Positions 60,210 through 64,000 of a DNA stretch of 64,000 nucleotides are shown piece after piece. Source of the DNA: WTFY01 sp965220895. GTDB taxonomy: Bacteria; Pseudomonadota; Gammaproteobacteria; UBA4575. The notes under the pieces were generated by a model that ran no database searches, was not told the DNA's origin, and saw nothing but the letters and a program-made list of their open reading frames with translations. The stretch covers positions 186,001 through 250,000 of the forward strand of contig OZ244850.1 of assembly GCA_965220895.1 (NCBI GenBank), in the 5' to 3' direction. Position 1 is the stretch's first letter; each line of letters starts with the position of its first letter. A program made the translations under genes and the position numbers.

Positions 60210-61589
60210 TCAGCCGTTCGCGACCGACAGCATCTCGGCCTGTCGGGTGAATTTCTCGCGTGGCTTGTCCTTGGGTTCTCCAGCGGCAACCTCGGCGGCA
60301 TCAATTTTCTCCCACTGGGTGAAGTTGACATGGCGCACGCCGTTGCGATCCAGGATTTGATACAGGCCCTCACGGCCCGGCCTGTCTGCATCGAGTTGGC
60401 CGACATCTTCCAGTAAGGCCTCAACCGATTCCACCGCGCAGGCGCGGTTGGTGCCGATAATCCCGGAAGGTCCACGCTTGATCCAGCCTGCCGTGTACAA
60501 GCCGGGCACCACGGAACCGCCCTGTTCCGAGGTGATGCGCCCCGCTTCGTTGGGAATGGTCCCCCAGCGTTCATAAAAAGGAACACCGGGAATGGGCACG
60601 CCGTTGTATCCGATACTGCGAAACAGGACCCCGCATGCAATCTCCGTGGTCTGTCCTGTACCTTGTGCCGACTGTCCAAAGGGCTCTCCGGACAGTTCAT
60701 TGGTCTCAAATATGACCTTCTCCAGCCGTTCCCTGCCCTCCAGGCGCAACGGGCTTTTTAAAAATGTTGCGATGCAGATTCGTCGTTTGCCCGTATCCTC
60801 GGAAGCTGCGAACTGGTGAAAAATCTCGACATTCTTCTTGTTCCCGCGGCCCGCCTTGGAGTTGATTTCCTCCTCGCTCGCCGGGTTCAGTTCCAGTTCC
60901 TCGGGGTCGATATAGGGACGGCAATTTCCAATCTCCAGGAACTCCTTGAGTTCCTTGGATGCAAACTTTGCCTGTGCAGGACCTCGCCTACCCACCACGT
61001 AAATTGTTCGCACCCTGCTCTTTGCGAGTTCATCCAGCGCATGCTGCGCGATATCGGTATGTTTCAGTTCATCGACCGACTTGGCGAGTATCCGGGCGAC
61101 ATCGGCAGCTACATTGCCCTGTCCGATCACGACCGCAGTCTCATGGGACAAGTCGAAAGTCCGGTCCCGGTAATCGGGATGTCCGTTGTACCAGCCGACA
61201 AATTCCGTGGCGGTGTGGCTTCCTGCCAGGTCTTCTCCGGGTATGCCGAGCCGGCGGTCCGTTTCCGCACCACAGGTATACATCACCGCATGGTGCGTAT
61301 GCTGCAGTTCCTCCGCCTTGACATCGACTCCGACCGTGACATTGCCGACAAAGTTGAACTCAGGATTCTGGGCGACTTTCTTGTAAACCTCGATGGCCTG
61401 CTTGAGCTTGGGGTGGTCAGGGGCAACGCCGTTACGCACCAAGCCATAGGGAGCGGGAAGCCTCTCAATCAGGTCGATCTCTACATTCAGGCCGGACTTG
61501 ATCAGTGCTTCGGTGGCATAAAACCCGCTCGGACCACTTCCTACGATGGCCACGCGAAGCGGATTTGATTCACCGCCGAGACTGCTCAT
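60210..61589 (-). CDS. ferredoxin-NADP+ reductase, adrenodoxin-reductase type
   Basis: FAD-dependent oxidoreductase of 459 residues, FprA/adrenodoxin-reductase branch, moving electrons between NADP(H) and ferredoxin. The FAD site is VAIVGSGPSGFYATEAL; the NADP site is VVIGQGNVAADVARIL with VVGRRGPAQAKF. The C-terminal GWIKRGPSGIIGTNRACA is diagnostic for the branch. The gene for a likely partner, a ferredoxin, lies directly upstream. Its place after fhcC suggests redox exchange with C1 metabolism, but the electron source is not shown. Confidence 0.93.
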   Translation of the reverse strand: MSSLGGESNPLRVAIVGSGPSGFYATEALIKSGLNVEIDLIERLPAPYGLVRNGVAPDHPKLKQAIEVYKKVAQNPEFNFVGNVTVGVDVKAEELQHTHHAVMYTCGAETDRRLGIPGEDLAGSHTATEFVGWYNGHPDYRDRTFDLSHETAVVIGQGNVAADVARILAKSVDELKHTDIAQHALDELAKSRVRTIYVVGRRGPAQAKFASKELKEFLEIGNCRPYIDPEELELNPASEEEINSKAGRGNKKNVEIFHQFAASEDTGKRRICIATFLKSPLRLEGRERLEKVIFETNELSGEPFGQSAQGTGQTTEIACGVLFRSIGYNGVPIPGVPFYERWGTIPNEAGRITSEQGGSVVPGLYTAGWIKRGPSGIIGTNRACAVESVEALLEDVGQLDADRPGREGLYQILDRNGVRHVNFTQWEKIDAAEVAAGEPKDKPREKFTRQAEMLSVANG

Positions 61590-61686
61590 GGGGTTTTCCC
61601 GAACAATGTATCAGTTTGGTTGCAATCTTGTACAGCAAGAACGTGCAGAGCAGTGCTGCCAGGATCATGGCTGACTGAGTCAGAAC

Positions 61687-61992
61687 CTAGAACCCCAGGT
61701 CTGACTTGCGTTCCTCGGCTTCAGGCAAGGGTTCCATCGGTTCTTCGATTAACGGCAACTCCGGTGCTTTCTCGGCATTGATCTCGACCCACTGCTCCTG
61801 TCCTTCGGGTATATCGTCTTCCTCGAAGATCGCCTCTACGGGACATTCCGGGATGCAGGCACTGCAGTCGATGCAGACGTCCGGATCGATATAAAGCATC
61901 TCGTCGTCATAATGAAAGCAGGCCACCGGACACACGGCAACGCAGTCTGTAAAGCGACATCCTTTACAATTTTCTGTTACGACTGTAGTCAT
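61687..61992 (-). CDS. 7Fe/8Fe ferredoxin (FdxA-like)
   Basis: A 101-residue bacterial ferredoxin. The cysteines in ENCKGCRFTDCVAVCPVACF and DVCIDCSACIPECPVEAIF match a 3Fe-4S plus 4Fe-4S (FdxA-type) pattern, and an acidic tail of about 45 residues follows. GAGGAGA stands before the ATG. It lies between fhcC and the ferredoxin reductase gene on the same strand, which makes the two natural partners. Confidence 0.94.
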   Translation of the reverse strand: MTTVVTENCKGCRFTDCVAVCPVACFHYDDEMLYIDPDVCIDCSACIPECPVEAIFEEDDIPEGQEQWVEINAEKAPELPLIEEPMEPLPEAEERKSDLGF

Positions 61993-62009
61993 GAAATCAT
62001 CTCCTCTAC

Positions 62010-62037
62010 TGCAAACTGTACCAGACTATGCAAACTG
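62010..62037. repeat. direct repeat TGCAAACTG upstream of the ferredoxin gene
   Basis: Two exact copies of TGCAAACTG (62010-62018 and 62029-62037) are spaced 19 bases start to start, about two helical turns, in the 73-base gap between fhcC and the ferredoxin ATG. They could bind a regulator that sets ferredoxin expression apart from fhcC. Short repeats can be accidental. Confidence 0.4.
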
Positions 62038-62065
62038 AAGGGCTGCGGTGACCGTAAACTGGCTC

Positions 62066-62887
62066 TCACTGGCCTGAAAAAAGCAGTATTTCTCCCCGGT
62101 TCAGCTCCACCGCGTCACCACTGTACCGGTCATACTTTCCGTTGATATGCTTGTCTGTAATTTTTTCTTCAAATCCATGTTCCTGCAACCTGATCAGATA
62201 GAGACGCAGGAATAATGGCTGATATCTACACGAATACTCGAAACTAGGCAATATCTGGGACTCTCCGAAACAGACAACGGTGCCGCGCACCATGCCCGCA
62301 CCCGTGCGCACACCCGTGCTGCCCATCACGATAATGGTGCCTGCGCGCATGCTTACCGCCGTAAAATCTCCGGCATCCCCGCCGATTGCAATGAATCCAC
62401 GGCGCATGGAGTTACCGACTTCATTCTTGACATTGCCATGGATGAAGATTTCTCCACCTGTAATGCCCGTCGACTGTCCCCTGAAGGCGCTGCCAACCAT
62501 ATGACCGGCATCGCCAGACACGGTAATTCTTCCCCCTGACATCTCCGGCCCTACCCAGTCCGTGGCATCCCCCTTGACCAGGATCTCACCGCCGGACATC
62601 CCGATGCCTACATGCATGCCGACATTTCCCTCGATGATCACACGACCTTCGGACATGCCGGCGCCGATCATTTTCACCCTGGAAAGATCACCTTCGATGT
62701 GAATATCCGGAGTTCCCTTTCCCGTGACCTTGAAAAAATCACCCACCTTAGCCTTGACGTTCCCGTGCATCACCTGCAAGTGCTCGATCCCCAGTTCCGA
62801 CAGTCCCGCAATCGAAGCGGGACTCAGCGTCTCCGCCTCCAGCGGGACCTGCGGTTCCGTGTGCATGTGTATCAGCGTAGCACTCAT
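62066..62887 (-). CDS. fhcC: formyltransferase/hydrolase complex subunit C
   Basis: Subunit C of the Fhc complex, which transfers the formyl group from H4MPT to methylofuran and releases formate. Its relative in methanogens is formylmethanofuran dehydrogenase subunit C. The 273 residues are built of repeated glycine-rich turns of a beta-helix, such as GAGMSEGRVIIEGNVG, GIGMSGGEILVKGD and EMSGGRITVSGDAG, about six in a row. The ATG at 62887 follows a small AGTAC-AA-GTACT hairpin. It lies 37 bases after fhcD. Confidence 0.95.
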   Translation of the reverse strand: MSATLIHMHTEPQVPLEAETLSPASIAGLSELGIEHLQVMHGNVKAKVGDFFKVTGKGTPDIHIEGDLSRVKMIGAGMSEGRVIIEGNVGMHVGIGMSGGEILVKGDATDWVGPEMSGGRITVSGDAGHMVGSAFRGQSTGITGGEIFIHGNVKNEVGNSMRRGFIAIGGDAGDFTAVSMRAGTIIVMGSTGVRTGAGMVRGTVVCFGESQILPSFEYSCRYQPLFLRLYLIRLQEHGFEEKITDKHINGKYDRYSGDAVELNRGEILLFSGQ

Positions 62888-62924
62888 AACTAAGTACTTG
62901 TACTCTTATCCATAACTATATATT

Positions 62925-63821
62925 TCATTTAAGAATATCATGAAGGTAAAACTTGTATTTTCCAAGTTCTCCACCGTAATTGCCTGCCGTGATGGTCAGG
63001 GTTCCCCTTGCCGCTGCCGCATGGATGCCACGGCGCATGGCCTGCTTGACTACCTCCTCGTTCAAGCCGTCCACGACGATCTCGTACCCGGCCGCCACGT
63101 TTCCCGGGAGCGTTTCCTGACCTGAAATCGAACGCAAGGTGGGACAGTACCTGTCATTGGTCGAGGCGATCATGGACTTGTAGCGCGAACCGATCTTGCT
63201 GCCAGACCCCACGACTCCCTGGGGAAACGGCAGGAATACCCCGGCCACCTCGCGCATGGCATTGCTGGCCGCAGTCGCTGCCCGCAGTGCAATCCGCTGG
63301 CTTGTCCCTAGGATAATCAGGTTTCCACCGCCCACGGCAGGTTGGATTCCAAAGGATTCCTCGACGATAAACTCACCTTCCATGACCGGGATTCTCCACA
63401 ACCGGCGGCCATCGATGAGTTTGCTGATCTGGTATCCGTCTCCAAAAAATCGCAGCTTTCCGCCCACGGAAACCATCTTCTCGGATTCCAGCCCATTGTA
63501 TGCAGCCGTCGTGGGACAGGTCATGACGCACTGGCCGATCCGGTCAATCAACTGGCCTGCGATTGCCTTGCTGCTCATGGTAAACAGCAACACGCTGACT
63601 CCCGGACGCCGGTCCGGAGTAGCCTCCGGGGGAACTTCACACTCGACCGCCGCCTCGAGCTTGCAGCGGATTACCGAGGTCGCGAACCCGGTCATGGATG
63701 CCGCTGCGGCACGCGCCCACTGCTTGGTATCCGCAGTGATGACGACACGCGCACCCCACATCCCGAAAGCCTCCGCAAAGGTGTCCGTGATCTCCGTTTT
63801 CTTGATGCGCATGACTTTCAT
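62925..63821 (-). CDS. fhcD: formylmethanofuran:H4MPT formyltransferase (FhcD/Ftr)
   Basis: Formyltransferase subunit of the Fhc complex, moving the formyl group from formyl-H4MPT to methylofuran. The 298 residues match Ftr: DTFAEAFGMWGARVVITA near the N-terminus, CPTTAAYNGL, GDGYQISKLIDGRRLWRIPVM and GRYKSM-like substrate turns. Its ATG overlaps the fhcA stop (ATGA). The order fhcA-fhcD-fhcC is the same as in known methylotrophs. Confidence 0.96.
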   Translation of the reverse strand: MKVMRIKKTEITDTFAEAFGMWGARVVITADTKQWARAAAASMTGFATSVIRCKLEAAVECEVPPEATPDRRPGVSVLLFTMSSKAIAGQLIDRIGQCVMTCPTTAAYNGLESEKMVSVGGKLRFFGDGYQISKLIDGRRLWRIPVMEGEFIVEESFGIQPAVGGGNLIILGTSQRIALRAATAASNAMREVAGVFLPFPQGVVGSGSKIGSRYKSMIASTNDRYCPTLRSISGQETLPGNVAAGYEIVVDGLNEEVVKQAMRRGIHAAAARGTLTITAGNYGGELGKYKFYLHDILK

Positions 63822-64000
63822 GATTTCGGATGGGTTGGAACCTCCTCATGCTCATGGAGATAATCTTCGCTGATCGCATAGTTGCTGAACCTGACCGAGT
63901 AGTAGTCTTCAAAGAAAGGTTCGATTTCATCTGCAATGTCTTCGTTGTATCCCGGTTTGGAATGCAGAATTTTCCCCTTGTGGTCGGTTGCAAATTCGTG
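63818..64000 (-). CDS. fhcA: formyltransferase/hydrolase complex subunit A (only C-terminus in window)
   Basis: The last 60 residues of the amidohydrolase-fold subunit that hydrolyses formyl-methylofuran. The end reads KPGYNEDIADEI followed by EPFFEDYYSVRFSNYAIS, characteristic of FhcA/FmdA C-termini. The gene continues past base 64000, where fhcB would be expected upstream. It is coupled to fhcD by an ATGA overlap. Confidence 0.9.
   Translation of the reverse strand, partial: HEFATDHKGKILHSKPGYNEDIADEIEPFFEDYYSVRFSNYAISEDYLHEHEEVPTHPKS

Noticed and set aside
1..64000. tRNA or rRNA genes
   Set aside because: I looked in the gaps between genes for T-loop-like GGTTCGAATCC patterns and long structured RNA and found none; a covariance-model scan would be decisive.

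Overview
The window reads as chromosomal DNA of a moderately GC-rich gammaproteobacterium that oxidises one-carbon compounds through tetrahydromethanopterin (H4MPT) and methylofuran. The gammaproteobacterial signs are surE-pcm-yqaA-nlpD, a CsiV gene after mfd, nagZ near a thioinosine-type phosphorylase, zapE, sdhE in an sdh operon, ygfZ, a full System I cytochrome c maturation operon (ccmABCDEFGHI), and prfB with its +1 frameshift site. The C1 signs are fae, mtdB, mch, fhcA, fhcD, fhcC, mptG and several methanofuran (mfn) genes. The genus cannot be named from sequence alone. A methylotroph, a methanotroph or a formaldehyde-detoxifying chemolithotroph would all fit.

Layout. 1-3385: threonine/alanine operon alaC-hom-thrC (thrC is cut by the window edge). 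3465-7279: a small Mth938-type gene, the surE-pcm-yqaA-nlpD operon (no rpoS follows nlpD), and an Smr-domain gene. 7313-12338: fadE and molybdenum-cofactor genes moeA, moaE, moaB. 12305-14400: putrescine synthesis from agmatine (aguA-aguB). 14348-21632: a DUF6868 membrane protein and ccmABCDEFGHI. 21703-26044: an unrecognised 46-codon ORF, mfd and csiV. 26118-29135: a methylthioadenosine/thioinosine phosphorylase, an MscS channel and nagZ. 29414-35870: zapE-mdh, a DUF1249 gene and the succinate dehydrogenase operon sdhCDABE. 35984-37228: a lone tnpB directly upstream of sdhC. 37362-41055: ygfZ, lysS and prfB.

From 41269 to the right edge almost everything serves H4MPT/methylofuran chemistry. 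A plus-strand operon (DUF6513, DUF447, mfnB) converges on an RND/MMPL permease. A minus-strand operon mfnD-mfnF-pabB-mfnE is divergent from a HisA-like gene. A long same-strand series then runs fhcA-fhcD-fhcC-ferredoxin-ferredoxin reductase-unknown-cysS-unknown-mptG-mtdB-ATP-grasp-mch-RimK-like-CitG-like-fae and ends at a strong terminator next to fae.

How it works together: Fae condenses formaldehyde with H4MPT, MtdB oxidises methylene-H4MPT, Mch makes formyl-H4MPT, and the Fhc complex moves the formyl group to methylofuran and releases formate. mptG and pabB feed the aminobenzoate arm of H4MPT, and mfnB, mfnE, mfnF and mfnD build methylofuran. Several cluster members (HisA-like, CitG-like, DUF447, DUF6513, one orphan ATP-grasp protein, two small proteins) have no assigned step and are the most interesting unknowns. 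The best regulatory candidate is a perfect hairpin that holds the ribosome-binding site of a six-codon ORF overlapping the DUF6513 start. No gap between genes exceeds 300 bases. I saw no tRNA, rRNA or CRISPR array.
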